From Rhodopirellula baltica SH 1 (GTDB lineage: Bacteria > Planctomycetota > Planctomycetia > Pirellulales > Pirellulaceae), in NCBI RefSeq assembly GCF_000196115.1, contig NC_005027.1, positions 1,302,001 to 1,366,000 of the forward strand: a stretch of 64,000 nucleotides of DNA. Reading direction: 5' to 3'. A program made the translations under genes and the position numbers. Every line of letters starts with the position of its first letter. The stretch's first letter is position 1. The notes under the pieces are model-generated. The model had not been told where the DNA came from. It made no database searches and worked only from the letters and a program-made list of their open reading frames with translations. Shown here piece after piece: positions 9,352-18,282 of this stretch.

Positions 9352-9486
9352 TCGAGAAACCATTGGGCAGTCTTGAGGAAACGGCTTTTGCGATTTCCAG
9401 GCGAGCTAACGTTTGATGTTGCTGGCGTCGATGGCGTTGCAAAGACTGTGGCCGGAACGTTCGGTGACGAAGGAGATAAGTTGCTA
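9352..9486 (-). pseudogene. Decayed copy of the rfbB 3' end
   Basis: This stretch aligns by eye with the 3' end of the intact rfbB at about 9900-10040. Shared blocks include TTGCTGGCGTCGAT and CTGTGGCCGGAACGTTCGGT (against GTCGTGGCCGGGGCGGTCGG). It encodes a degenerate version of the RfbB tail (TFVTERSGHSL against [11 protein letters not shown]) with a small deletion and frame disruption. The similarity stops close to where the repeat insertion begins in the intact gene. It is a relic of a second rfbB or of a partial duplication. Confidence 0.75.
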
Positions 9487-9885
9487 GATATCTCCGCTTC
9501 GAGTTGCGAGAAGGTGCAAGAGGCGTTCGCTCCTCGCAGCTCGCTTGTTTCGGCGCGGACTTCGTCCGTTTGGGTGGCACCTGCTCGTTTTTTTGAGACC
9601 TCATCCAGGGCGCTTATTCAAGGGCTGGGGAAGGATGTTTTGCGGATTCGCTTTTCGCAATCGCCGCTACGGGCGGTTTGGTCGATTGGGGGAACGTCCA
9701 GGGCAAAGACGACGCAATCGTTAGAAACCGGCGAGGGGCTAGTTGCTGGTGGTGTCCGAACTCTGGCAAATTCGGCCATGGGAGGTGTGGCGAACGAGCC
9801 TTGCTACCGCAGCGGGTCATGAAATGGGATGCTAGGCCGTTTCCAGGCGATACAACTGATAGTCACCGGAGTGGATGTTTTGCCA
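9487..9885. repeat. Intergenic repeat island
   Basis: No gene is seen. The segment includes GCGGACTTCGTCCGTTTGGG (from about 9555), which recurs near 17778 in slightly changed form. It also has a degenerate GTCCGAACTCTGGCAAATTC motif (about 9756) of the palindromic family GAATTCTGGCGAATCCGG found between many genes here, and a GCTACCGCAGCGGGTCATGA motif related to the GCTGACGCGGCGGGTTATGA family. Confidence 0.6.
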
Positions 9886-11046
9886 TCAGGTTTGGTTGTT
9901 GAGGTACCACTGGACGGTCTTTCGGAAGCCGCTTTGGAGATTTTCCTGCGGTTCCCAGCCGAGTTCGCGTTGGATCTTGCTGGCGTCGATCGCGTAGCGG
10001 AGGTCGTGGCCGGGGCGGTCGGTCACGAAGGTGATGAGCGAGGCGTAGCTTCTCTCCCCCTCACCCTGACCCTCTCCCCCTGAGGTGGAGAGGGAAGTTT
10101 TGTTGCTTTGACTCTCTCCTCGGGATGCTCCATCTGGAGTGGAGCGGGGGGTGTTGTTTTTTTGCCCCCTCACCCTAGCCCTCTCCCCCATTTCCGGGGG
10201 CGAGGGGACTTTGGGGCAGAGCTCATCCATAAGGTTGCAGATCAGGTGGACGAGGTCGATGTTTCGTTGTTCGTTGTTGCCGCCGATGTTGTAGGTCTCG
10301 CCGGGAGTGCCTTTTTCAATGACCGTGAGCAGGGCGCGGCAGTGGTCTTCGACGTACAGCCAATCGCGAATGTTTTCGCCTTTGCCGTAAACCGGGATCG
10401 GTTCGCCTTGCAGGCATTTGAGGATCGCGACGGGAATCAGCTTTTCAGGGAATTGGTACGGCCCGTAGTTGTTGCTGCAGTTGGTGACCAACACGGGTAA
10501 CCCGTACGTGTCCTGCCAGGCTCGGGCGAGGTGGTCCGAGGATGCTTTGCTGGCCGAGTACGGTGAATGAGGGGCGTAGGGCGTGGTTTCGGTGAACAAC
10601 CCGGTGTCGCCGAGGCTGCCGTAGACCTCGTCGGTGGAGACGTGCAGGAAGCGAAAGCGGTCTTTGGCATCGGCTTCCAGTGAGCGGTAGTGTTTGAGGC
10701 TGGATTGCAGCAGGTTGAAGGTGCCGATGACGTTGGTTTGGATGAACTGGCCGGGGCCATCAATGCTGCGATCGACGTGGCTCTCGGCGGCCAAGTGCAT
10801 GATCGCATCGGGTTGGTAGTCGGCGATGGTGGCGTCGATTGCCGCGGCGTCGGTGATGTCGACGTGCGCGAATCGGTAGTTGGGGGATGACTCGATGTCA
10901 GAGAGGGACGCGAGGTTGCCGGCGTAGGTCAGGGCGTCGACGTTGAGGACTTGGTGGCCGGCGGACAGAGCTATGCGGACGAGGTTGCTGCCGATGAAAC
11001 CGGCGCCGCCGGTGATGAGGAGTCGTTGGGGAGTGGTAGGTGGCAT
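9886..11046 (-). CDS. rfbB: dTDP-glucose 4,6-dehydratase with a repeat-encoded insert
   Basis: It converts dTDP-glucose to dTDP-4-keto-6-deoxyglucose, the precursor of rhamnose and other deoxysugars. Motifs are [17 protein letters not shown] (NAD binding), [34 protein letters not shown] (YxxxK) and [16 protein letters not shown]. The ATG at 11046 is preferred; the ATG at 11064 would add MSPSSP. Between MDELCPKV and SYASLITFV there are 52 extra residues, from [14 protein letters not shown] to [10 protein letters not shown], encoded by palindromic repeat DNA (10051-10206). Escherichia coli RfbB has only a few residues there. The frame is kept, so the enzyme may still function with a disordered loop. 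rfbA, rfbC and rfbD are not in the window. Confidence 0.93.
   Translation of the reverse strand: MPPTTPQRLLITGGAGFIGSNLVRIALSAGHQVLNVDALTYAGNLASLSDIESSPNYRFAHVDITDAAAIDATIADYQPDAIMHLAAESHVDRSIDGPGQFIQTNVIGTFNLLQSSLKHYRSLEADAKDRFRFLHVSTDEVYGSLGDTGLFTETTPYAPHSPYSASKASSDHLARAWQDTYGLPVLVTNCSNNYGPYQFPEKLIPVAILKCLQGEPIPVYGKGENIRDWLYVEDHCRALLTVIEKGTPGETYNIGGNNEQRNIDLVHLICNLMDELCPKVPSPPEMGERARVRGQKNNTPRSTPDGASRGESQSNKTSLSTSGGEGQGEGERSYASLITFVTDRPGHDLRYAIDASKIQRELGWEPQENLQSGFRKTVQWYLNNQT
10051..10206. repeat. Palindromic repeat element inserted in frame in rfbB
   Basis: This 156-bp segment has no counterpart in typical rfbB genes. It contains two near-identical copies of CCCCCTCACCCTGACCCTCT (about 10057 and 10166), each next to complementary G-rich arms that can form hairpins. 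Its length is a multiple of three and it adds 52 residues without a stop. The same composition class, C/T-rich arms with complementary G/A-rich arms, is seen in the intergenic element at 16433-16569. Confidence 0.85.
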
Positions 11047-11674
11047 AGGTGAGGATGGCGACAAAGAGGCTTTTGTCGCCTACAGGTTTGGAGGGCGACG
11101 AACGGGCCTTCGTTGCCTACAGGTCGGCGGGCGATTGTTGATGCTTCGGGGATGACAGGCTGGAAGCCTATCCCACACTTAGGCTTGCTGACTCGGTGGT
11201 GTTTTGGGGTGGCGACGTAGGGAGTGAGCGACAAAGATGCCTTTGTCGCCTACGGGTTGGGGAAATGATGGGATGGTCAGGCATGGTCCGAATTCTGGTG
11301 AATTCGGCTGCGCGTGGGCCTTGCTGACGCTGCGGGTTACGGTGGTGAAGGAACCGGAGCTAACGCTCGTCGGCTGAGGTGTTGAATCCGGATTCTTGGC
11401 GAATCCGCTGCGTAGTGGCCTTGCTAACGCGGCGGGTTATGACAAAAGCCGGCTGAAGGCTGGAGTACTTGCTGACGCTGCGGGTTATGGTGGTGAAGGA
11501 ACCGGAGCTAACGCTCGGCGGCTGAGAAGGTGGAATCCGGTTCTTGGCGAATCCGCTACCTAGTGGCCTTGCTAACGCGGCGGGTTATGACAAATGCCGG
11601 CAGGAGGCTGGAGTACTTGCTGACGATGCGGGTTATGAAAAGCTTAAAGCTAATCGCTAGTTGCTAGAGGCTGA
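11047..11674. repeat. Intergenic repeat island with a 148-bp tandem duplication
   Basis: No gene is seen. From 11321 a 148-bp unit beginning TTGCTGACGCTGCGGGTTA is repeated at 11469 and starts a third time at 11617. Each unit contains GGAGCTAACGCTCGGCGGCT, a GAATCCGG-TTCTTGGCGAATCCG inverted motif and TTGCTAACGCGGCGGGTTAT. The proximal part (11085-11260) repeats TTTGTCGCCTAC and CAGGCTGGAAGCCTATCCCA motifs seen elsewhere in the locus. Confidence 0.8.
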
Positions 11675-12652
11675 TCACTTCAGCGATTCAACGTCAGCGG
11701 CGGTCATTTGTTTGGCTAGCTCGAGAGCGGTCGTGGTGGGGGTCCATTCGAGTCGTTGTTTGGCGTGGGTTGGGTCGCCGACCAGGCGAGTGACTTCTGC
11801 CGGTCGCATGTACTTGGGGTTTTGTTTCAGGTGGTTTTTGTACTTGAGACCGACGCTTCGAAACGCGGCGTCGAGGAACTCTTCGACGCTATGTGTTTTC
11901 CCTGTGGCCAGGACATAATCATCTGGGGCGTCTTGTTGAAGCATCAGGTGCATGGCGGTGGTGTACTCGGGAGCACTGCCCCAATCGCGGCGTCCATCGA
12001 GGGAACCGAGCACGATTTCGTCGTTCAGGCCCAGGGAGATTTCCGCGGCAGCCTTGGTGATTTTTCGGGTGACGAAGGATTCGCCCCGTCGTGGTGATTC
12101 GTGGTTGTAGCAAATCGCGTTGCAGGCAAACAAACCAAACGATTCACGGTAGAGCTGGACCATCTGGGTCGCGAAGGTCTTGGCGACGCCATACGGCGTG
12201 ACCGGTCGCATTGGCGTGTGTTCGTGCTGAGGAAATTCGTCGGGGCGACCGAAGATTTCGCTGCTGCTGATGTGCAGGAACCGCGGTTGTTTCTCGAGGT
12301 CGCGAAGAATTTCAAGCAATTTGAGCGTGCCCATTGCGGTGAACTGGCACGTTGATTCGGGGATGTCGAAACTGGCACCCACGTGGCTTTGCCCGGCCAA
12401 GTGATACAGTTCGTCGGGCTGAGTTTTGACGAGCACGCGGCGGATGGTGGTCGCATCATCCAGGTCCGCATAGTGCAGAAACAAACTCTTGTTGTAGACG
12501 CCCTTGTTGTGGAACAGCGGGTCGAGTCGAGTTCGAACCGTGTTGCTGGTCCGCCTGACCAGGCCGTGGACCGTGTAGCCTCGGTCGAGCAGTTGCTCGG
12601 TCAGGTACGAGCCGTCTTGCCCGGTGATGCCAGTGATGAGTGCGGTAGGCAT
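11675..12652 (-). CDS. gmd: GDP-mannose 4,6-dehydratase, divergent paralogue 1
   Basis: This 325-residue extended SDR converts GDP-mannose to GDP-4-keto-6-deoxymannose. Motifs are [19 protein letters not shown] (NADP binding), SSSEIFGRPDEFPQHEHTPM (catalytic Ser/Glu region), TPYGVAKTFATQM (YxxxK) and [19 protein letters not shown]. The last is highly diagnostic of Gmd. It differs clearly from the second paralogue at 15007 in the nucleotide loop (HGLVRRTSNTVRTRLDPL) and substrate region. The start ATG at 12652 begins the Rossmann strand directly. A related activity such as RMD-type or GDP-heptose dehydratase cannot be excluded for this copy. Confidence 0.88.
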   Translation of the reverse strand: MPTALITGITGQDGSYLTEQLLDRGYTVHGLVRRTSNTVRTRLDPLFHNKGVYNKSLFLHYADLDDATTIRRVLVKTQPDELYHLAGQSHVGASFDIPESTCQFTAMGTLKLLEILRDLEKQPRFLHISSSEIFGRPDEFPQHEHTPMRPVTPYGVAKTFATQMVQLYRESFGLFACNAICYNHESPRRGESFVTRKITKAAAEISLGLNDEIVLGSLDGRRDWGSAPEYTTAMHLMLQQDAPDDYVLATGKTHSVEEFLDAAFRSVGLKYKNHLKQNPKYMRPAEVTRLVGDPTHAKQRLEWTPTTTALELAKQMTAADVESLK

Positions 12653-12753
12653 ATGGAGTGGGAAAGGGACTCAGGGGCTCAGAGCCACAGGAACTCAGGT
12701 TGTATTAGCGGAGTGGCGCGAGCCACCCGGTGCGTGCTCGGAGGACACTGGGA
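12653..12753. repeat. Repeat-bearing spacer upstream of gmd paralogue 1
   Basis: A short spacer with GCGGAGTGGCGCGAGCCACC (palindromic), a motif that recurs near 38200 as GCGGAGCGGCGCGAGCCGCC. No gene is present. Confidence 0.5.
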
Positions 12754-13228
12754 TAGGCTTCTAGCCTGTCGATCGGTTGCTGGGAATCGGAGCTAACGCT
12801 CGGCGGCTAATAGGGTTGGTGTTGGGGGCGACGAAGAGGCCTTCGTCGCCTACCAGGCTGTTGATTTATTGAGCCGCACCGCGTTAGCGGCGGTTGATTA
12901 GACGCCAACCGGGGCTAGCGCCCAACGGCTAATGATTGTCATTCGGTATGCGACTAAATCAACAGCCTGCTACCTGTTGAAAGGGGATGACAGGCTTCTA
13001 GCCTGTCGATCGGTTCTTGGGAATCGGAGCTAACGCTCGGCGGCTGATAGGGTTGGTGTTGGGGGCGACGAAGAGGCCTTTGTCGCCTACCAGACTGTTG
13101 ATTTATTGAGCCGCACCGCGTTAGCGGCGGTTGATTAGGCGCCAACCGGGGCTAACGCCCAACGGCTAATGATTGTCATTCGGTATGCGACTAAATCAAC
13201 AGCCTGCTACCTGCTGAAAGGGTATGAC
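12754..13228. repeat. 237-bp direct tandem duplication of palindromic repeats
   Basis: Two copies of a 237-bp unit (about 12754-12990 and 12991-13227) differ at only a few positions. Anchors are CTAGCCTGTCGATCGGTT at 12761 and 12998. Each unit contains GGAGCTAACGCTCGGCGGCT, AGCCGCACCGCGTTAGCGGC, CCAACCGGGGCTAACGCCCA and ACTAAATCAACAGCCTGCTA. The high identity suggests a recent duplication. No coding potential was seen. Confidence 0.88.
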
Positions 13229-13247
13229 AGGATGGAAGCCTATCCCA

Positions 13248-14573
13248 CTAGGCCTTGAGGACTCTTGTTTGGAGTTCGGGTGGCAGTTTGGCAGTGGCGT
13301 TGCGGGTGTCGACGATGAAAGTCGACCATTGGGCGAGTTCATGAATGTCGAGGCAATCGTGCCAAGTCGAGATCAGGACCAGGTCGTATTCTTGAATGGT
13401 TGCTTCGTCCCAGGCGACGCTGGGTTTGCCGGCCCAGTGCGAGTGCTCTCGCGATGGGCGAATGACGGGGACATACGGATCGTGGTAGTCGACCTCAGCA
13501 CCCTGCGAGGTCAGGCGATCCAGGAGTTCGTAGGAGGGTGATTCTCGGTCGTCGTCGACGTTGGGTTTGTAGGCCAGGCCAACCAGTAGCACCTTGCTGC
13601 CGTTGAGGGCTTTTTTGTTTTGGTTCAAGGCGTCTGCACAGCGACGAACGATGTGCGTGGGCATCGCTCGGTTGATCTCGCCGGCCAGTTCAATGAACCG
13701 TGTGTGCACGCCGAATTCGCGGGCTTTCCAAGTCAAGTAGAACGGGTCGATCGGGATGCAGTGACCGCCCAGTCCAGGGCCGGGATAAAAGGCTTTGAAG
13801 CCAAAGGGTTTGGTGCTGGCGGCTTGGATCACTTCCCAAATGTCGATGCCCATTTGGTCGGCGACAAGTTTTAATTCGTTGACCAACCCGATGTTGACGC
13901 TGCGATAAATGTTTTCGAGCAGTTTGGTCAACTCGGCGACTTGTGTGCTGCTGACCGGGACGACTTGATCGAAAACGCTGCCGTAGAGCGCTTCGCCTGC
14001 CTTCAGGCACGCTGGCGTGTGACCGCCGACGACTTTGGGGATGTTGGTGGCGGCGAACTCGGGGTTGCCGGGGTCTTCTCGCTCGGGTGAGTAGACTACG
14101 TGTACATCGGTGCCGACGGTCAGGCCGGCGGCTTCAATACGAGTGACCAGTTCCTCGGCGGTGGTGCCAGGGTAAGTCGTGCTTTCGAGGCTGATCGTTT
14201 GCCCTGCACGCAGATGTGGCAGGATCGATTCGATCGTGCTCACAACATAGGAGAGGTCGGGCTCAAAGTGCTCATCCAGCGGCGTGGGAACACACAGGAT
14301 GATCGCGTCGACTTCACGGATTTGGCTGAAGTCTGTTGTGGCGGCGAGATTGCCGGATTGGATCGCCGTGGCGATGGAGTCCGCCGAGATGTGTTTGATA
14401 TAGCTGGTGCCAGCGTTGATTGCCGACGTCTTCTTGTCATCGATGTCGAATCCTACTGTTTTGAACCCGCCGCCAGCATAGGCGAGTGCGAGGGGAAGAC
14501 CGACATAGCCGAGTCCAACAACACCCACCGTGGCGCTACGATCTTGAATCCGTGAAGTGAAGTCTGTTGGCAT
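13248..14573 (-). CDS. wbpA: UDP-N-acetylhexosamine 6-dehydrogenase (WbpA/WecC type)
   Basis: This enzyme of about 441 residues oxidises a UDP-N-acetylhexosamine to the uronic acid in two NAD-dependent steps. It has three domains: the N-terminal Rossmann motif VGVVGLGYVGLPLALAYA, a central dimerisation helix with the catalytic Cys in GPGLGGHCIPIDPFYLTW, and a C-terminal UDP-binding domain with LLVGLAYKPNVDDDRESPS. The ATG at 14573 is chosen because the longer frame to 14657 runs through intergenic repeat sequence. WbpA-type (UDP-GlcNAc) is more likely than UDP-glucose dehydrogenase from the SPEREDPGN and GLGGHC context, but the substrate is inferred. Confidence 0.87.
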   Translation of the reverse strand: MPTDFTSRIQDRSATVGVVGLGYVGLPLALAYAGGGFKTVGFDIDDKKTSAINAGTSYIKHISADSIATAIQSGNLAATTDFSQIREVDAIILCVPTPLDEHFEPDLSYVVSTIESILPHLRAGQTISLESTTYPGTTAEELVTRIEAAGLTVGTDVHVVYSPEREDPGNPEFAATNIPKVVGGHTPACLKAGEALYGSVFDQVVPVSSTQVAELTKLLENIYRSVNIGLVNELKLVADQMGIDIWEVIQAASTKPFGFKAFYPGPGLGGHCIPIDPFYLTWKAREFGVHTRFIELAGEINRAMPTHIVRRCADALNQNKKALNGSKVLLVGLAYKPNVDDDRESPSYELLDRLTSQGAEVDYHDPYVPVIRPSREHSHWAGKPSVAWDEATIQEYDLVLISTWHDCLDIHELAQWSTFIVDTRNATAKLPPELQTRVLKA

Positions 14574-15006
14574 GAAGAGAAGAGGCGATCGCTTCGGGGA
14601 AAGAAAGTGGGATAGGCTTCCTGCCTGTCTGTGAGGGTCAAAGAGACTTAGGACCACAGGGACTCAGGATGAACGCATTCGATCGCCGAATGAAGGCGGC
14701 TTTGCGACACACATCCGGCAATTGTTACCTTGGCGGAGCGTCGCTGGCTCGATCTGGCTTACTCGTTAGAGCCGCCTTGCTGACGCGGCGGGTTGTGATG
14801 GGAGTGGCCGACGGGGATCCGAATTCTGGCGAATCCGGGCTACGGGGTGGGGCTTGCTGACGTGGTTGGGCGTGCTGTTGGGAACCGGAGCTAACGCTCG
14901 GCGGCTAATGAATCTGGTGGGGAATTGGGGGGCGACGAAGTGGCCTTCATCGCCTATGGGTGGGCCCCGGGGGGATGACAGGCTGGAAGCCTATTTCACG
15001 CTTCAG
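14574..15006. repeat. Intergenic repeat island
   Basis: No gene is seen. The island contains GATAGGCTTCCTGCCTGTC, CTTGCTGACGCGGCGGGTTG, CGAATTCTGGCGAATCCGGG, GGAGCTAACGCTCGGCGGCT and CAGGCTGGAAGCCTATTTCA. These belong to the same dispersed palindrome families that separate the other nucleotide-sugar genes. Confidence 0.7.
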
Positions 15007-16017
15007 TTATGAGAGTGACTTTTGTGCCAACTCGGTTTTGGCGAGTTCGAGGTCGTGTTCGACCATCAATTCGGCCAGTTGTTTGCAGCTGGTTTCTGGT
15101 TCCCAACCAAGCTTGGTTTTGGCTTTGGAGTAGTCGCCCAGTAGCAGGTCGACTTCGGTGGGGCGGAAGTAGCGAGGGTCGATCTCGACGTACTTGTTCC
15201 AATCCAGATCCAAAGCTTCGAAGGTATAGTCGAGGAATTGGCGAATGGTTTGAGTTTCGCCGGTGGCCAGAACAAAGTCATCGGGCTCGTCATGCTGGAG
15301 GATTCGCCACATGCCTTCGACATAGTCTTTGGCATAGCCCCAGTCTCGTTTGGCGTCGAGGTTCCCAAGATACAGTTTGTCTTGCAGTCCGAGTTTGATT
15401 CGCGTGGCGGCACGCGTGATTTTGCGAGTCACAAACGTTTCGCCTCGACGTGGCGATTCGTGGTTGAACAGGATGCCGTTGCTGGCGAACAAGTCATAAG
15501 CGTGCCGGTAGTTCACCGTTTGGTGAAAAGCGTAAACTTTGGCACAGGCATAAGGACTTTGTGGTTGAAACGGTGTCGTTTCAGTTTGAGGTGTTTCGAT
15601 CACATCGCCAAACATTTCGCTGCTGCTGGCTTGGTAAACGCGAGTCGCTTTTTGCTTGTTGAGTTGGCGAGCGGCTTCGAGCACATTGAGTGAGCCGAGG
15701 CCAACGGTCTGGACCGTGTAGACAGGCGAGTCGAAAGAGACGCGAACATGTGACTGGGCACCGAGGTTGTAGATCTCGTCTGGTTGAATGTCCAAGACGA
15801 GATTGGTCATGTTTTGACCGTCGGTCAGATCGCCATAGTGCAAGTGCAGGTTGGACGACTCGTGCGGGTCTTTGTAGACGTGATCAATCCGGTCGGTGTT
15901 GAAGGTGCTGCTGCGACGAACGATCCCGTGAACCTGATAGCCTTTTTCGAGCAACAAGTCGGTGAGGTAGGAGCCGTCCTGGCCCGTGATGCCGGTGATG
16001 AGTGCGGTTTTGGTCAT
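15007..16017 (-). CDS. gmd: GDP-mannose 4,6-dehydratase, paralogue 2
   Basis: This is the canonical Gmd, about 336 residues, which makes GDP-4-keto-6-deoxy-D-mannose for the fucose synthase encoded next to it. Motifs are [76 protein letters not shown] (YxxxK) and [19 protein letters not shown]. The ATG at 16017 begins at the Rossmann strand; an upstream in-frame ATG at 16059 adds a hydrophobic extension lying in repeat DNA. Together with fcl at 16633 it forms the GDP-L-fucose branch. Confidence 0.93.
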   Translation of the reverse strand: MTKTALITGITGQDGSYLTDLLLEKGYQVHGIVRRSSTFNTDRIDHVYKDPHESSNLHLHYGDLTDGQNMTNLVLDIQPDEIYNLGAQSHVRVSFDSPVYTVQTVGLGSLNVLEAARQLNKQKATRVYQASSSEMFGDVIETPQTETTPFQPQSPYACAKVYAFHQTVNYRHAYDLFASNGILFNHESPRRGETFVTRKITRAATRIKLGLQDKLYLGNLDAKRDWGYAKDYVEGMWRILQHDEPDDFVLATGETQTIRQFLDYTFEALDLDWNKYVEIDPRYFRPTEVDLLLGDYSKAKTKLGWEPETSCKQLAELMVEHDLELAKTELAQKSLS

Positions 16018-16632
16018 GGCTGGGATGAGTGGGAAAGTGACGCAGGGGCTCAGGGCCACAGGTTTAGGGTTTTCCGGATTCTGGCGAATCCGGCTAGGGA
16101 TTTAGAGGGAGTGCCTTGCTAACGCGGCGGGTTATGAAGGAAGGATGTCTTGCTGACCGTTTTGTCGACTTGGTCGTCAACGACGTTTCCATGCCAGTAG
16201 GATGGGCACTCTTGCCCGTCAGAGTTCTGGATGTCGGCCACGGTGTGGGTTTTTCGAATTCTGGCGAATCCGGCTACAGAATCAGAGGGAGTGCCTTGCT
16301 TACGTGGCGGGTTGCGACAGCGGGCGGAGGCAGGGGGTGATTGGTGACGGGAGGGCTAGCGGCCTGTTGATTGAATGAGCCGTACCGCGTTAGCGGCGGT
16401 TAGTCAGACGCCAACCGAGGTTAACGCTGAATGGCATTTACTTCACCCTCCCTCAGGGAGGGTCGGCCCACTTCGGGCCGGGGAGGGCGAACCTAAAACC
16501 CGGTGGGTAGCCCTCCCCTCGCTTCGCTCGACCCTCCCAGAGGGAGGGTGGATTTGTGAAGTAAGTGCCAACCGGGGCTAACGCCCATCGGCTAATTGTT
16601 TTCACTCGCTATACGACTAAATCGACAGGCTG
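16018..16632. repeat. Intergenic repeat island containing a MITE-like element
   Basis: No gene is seen. Two copies of a module with TTCTGGCGAATCCGGCTA and CTTGCTAACGCGGCGGGTT occur at about 16078 and 16259. They are followed by GAGCCGTACCGCGTTAGCGG and CCAACCGGGGCTAACGCCCA motifs flanking the small inverted-repeat element at 16433-16569. Confidence 0.7.
16433..16569. mobile_element. Candidate 137-bp MITE-like palindromic element
   Basis: The element is bounded by 14-bp terminal inverted repeats, GGCATTTACTTCAC on the left and GTGAAGTAAGTGCC on the right, with one mismatch. Inside are hairpin-forming stretches such as CCCTCCCTCAGGGAGGG and CGGCCCACTTCGGGCCG. It has no ORF. It interrupts a repeat-rich intergenic region. 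The nature of any mobilising enzyme is unknown. Confidence 0.6.
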
Positions 16633-17577
16633 CTAGACCGAGCGGACTTCGCCGGATTGGATTCGGTGGTGATAGTCGGCGACTGTTTGTGTGAGACCAT
16701 CGTCCAGACGGATGGTCGGCTGCCAGCCGGTGGACCGGATTCGGCTGATGTCGGTGCATTTGACGGGCGTTCCGTCGGGTTTGCTGGCGTCTTGAACGAT
16801 TTGCCCTTCAAAACCAGTTGCGTCGGCAATCTTTCGTGCGAGGTCGGCGATTGTCAGGTCGACCCCCGTGCCAACATTGACCCAGTCGGGAGGGTTTTCG
16901 AGCTGGAGCAGGTGTTCGACTGCGGCGGCCAAGTCATCCACGTGCAGAAATTCGCGTCTAGGTTTTCCGCTGCCCCAAACGGTGACCGAATTGGCGTTCT
17001 CTTTCGCAGCGTCGTCGAAGCGGCGAATGAGGCCTGGGATCACGTGTGAATTATCGGGGTGGTAGTTGTCGCCCGGGCCATACAGATTGGTTGGCATCGC
17101 ACTGTGAAAGAGGGCACCATGTTGTTGCCGGTAGTACTGGCAGAGTTTCAGCCCCATGATTTTGGCCAGGGCGTATCCTTCGTTGGTTTCTTCGAGTGGG
17201 CTGGTCAGCAGAGCGTCTTCTTGGATTGGCTGAGGTGCCATGCGAGGGTAAATGCAGGTGCTGCCCAAAAACAGGAACCGAGAGACACCTGTCTGGAACG
17301 CCGCGTGAATGGCGTTGGCCGCCATCATGGTGTTGTCGTAGGCGAAATCGGCTGGGTAGGTCGCATTGACGTGGATGCCGCCGACTTTGGCTGCTGCGAA
17401 AATGACCGTGTCGGGGCGTTCCGATTCGAAGAACTTGTTGACAGCGGCTTGGTTGCAAAGATCCAGTTCGGTCCGAGTCCGCGTGACAACTTGCAGGTCA
17501 TCGCGGTGGGCGAACCGGCGGAGGATGGCCGATCCGACCATGCCTCGGTGTCCAGCAACGAAGATCTTTTGGGGCAT
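16633..17577 (-). CDS. fcl: GDP-L-fucose synthase
   Basis: This 314-residue 3,5-epimerase/4-reductase turns GDP-4-keto-6-deoxymannose into GDP-L-fucose with NADPH. The N-terminus [19 protein letters not shown] carries the characteristic GHxGMVG motif. [20 protein letters not shown] holds the catalytic Ser/Cys region, [15 protein letters not shown] the YxxxK, and [20 protein letters not shown] the conserved substrate-binding stretch. Length is normal. It is the most upstream gene of the minus-strand polysaccharide locus and works with the Gmd at 15007. Confidence 0.95.
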   Translation of the reverse strand: MPQKIFVAGHRGMVGSAILRRFAHRDDLQVVTRTRTELDLCNQAAVNKFFESERPDTVIFAAAKVGGIHVNATYPADFAYDNTMMAANAIHAAFQTGVSRFLFLGSTCIYPRMAPQPIQEDALLTSPLEETNEGYALAKIMGLKLCQYYRQQHGALFHSAMPTNLYGPGDNYHPDNSHVIPGLIRRFDDAAKENANSVTVWGSGKPRREFLHVDDLAAAVEHLLQLENPPDWVNVGTGVDLTIADLARKIADATGFEGQIVQDASKPDGTPVKCTDISRIRSTGWQPTIRLDDGLTQTVADYHHRIQSGEVRSV

Positions 17578-18282
17578 TGTTGGGAAGTGGGAAAGGGCCG
17601 CAGGGGCTCAGGGCCACGGGGAGTTGCTTCGGTGGGGACGGCTCGCTTCCTGGCGGAAGCATCGGTTGGGGTGCCAGGTGGAACCTGGCCTACGGGAGGC
17701 TTGGCTGGCCTTGCTGACGCGGCGGGGTGTGGTTGGGACGCAGCAATGTGGACTGGGAAATCGTTTGGTCAGCGCGGACTTCGTCCACTTGGGTGACACT
17801 TGTTTCATTGTCACCGCCGGTGGGCCGGAAAGTTCAGCCAGAGTGAATTCGTCGCCTAATCGGACTTTCCACATCTGGATGATTGTTAAGTGCTCAAACT
17901 CGCGACACCGTGTGCGACCTGGTGGGGCTGCACGCATTGCACGACTTCAAGGTATCTGGTTCAGGTCCATTTTAGCTTCCTGAATCAAATTCGCTTCCCC
18001 CTCCACAACTTTTGATCGCCCCCGTTGGGGCACATCAGCAGCGGCGTGGAAAGCTACTCAATCCATAGCACGCTGAGCGGGCGGCGGAGCAATTTCCAGG
18101 GGATGCGATGAAGATTAGTCGGTGTCCCGGATTGTGGACCGGCGAACCCGCGAGTGCTGGCGTAATCGGATTCATTTTCTGTTAAGCTCTCGCTACAACC
18201 CACACCTCGCTCGTTTTCGGCCGTCACAATGTGCACCGCCGTCTGATATTTTCGTCCCGATTCGACCGGTTCGCCGCCCCCC
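17578..18282. other. Divergent intergenic region, no gene
   Basis: This 705-bp spacer lies between the leftward polysaccharide locus and the rightward operon at 18283. It contains a GCCAGGTGGAACCTGGCCTA palindrome near 17672, a GCTGACGCGGCGGGGTGTGG motif, and GCGGACTTCGTCCACTTGGG near 17778 that matches a motif near 9555. From 17990 to 18282 the sequence is non-repetitive and is the likely promoter region of the operon at 18283. No convincing boxes were identified. Confidence 0.5.

Noticed and set aside
9349-9822. A plus-strand ORF of 157 codons downstream of the flippase
   Set aside because: It is the antisense of the decayed rfbB fragment and repeat DNA, with no similarity of its own.
11321-13228. 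The regularly repeated intergenic units as a CRISPR array
   Set aside because: The units are 148 and 237 bp direct tandem duplications made of palindromes. There are no short repeats with unique spacers and no cas genes.
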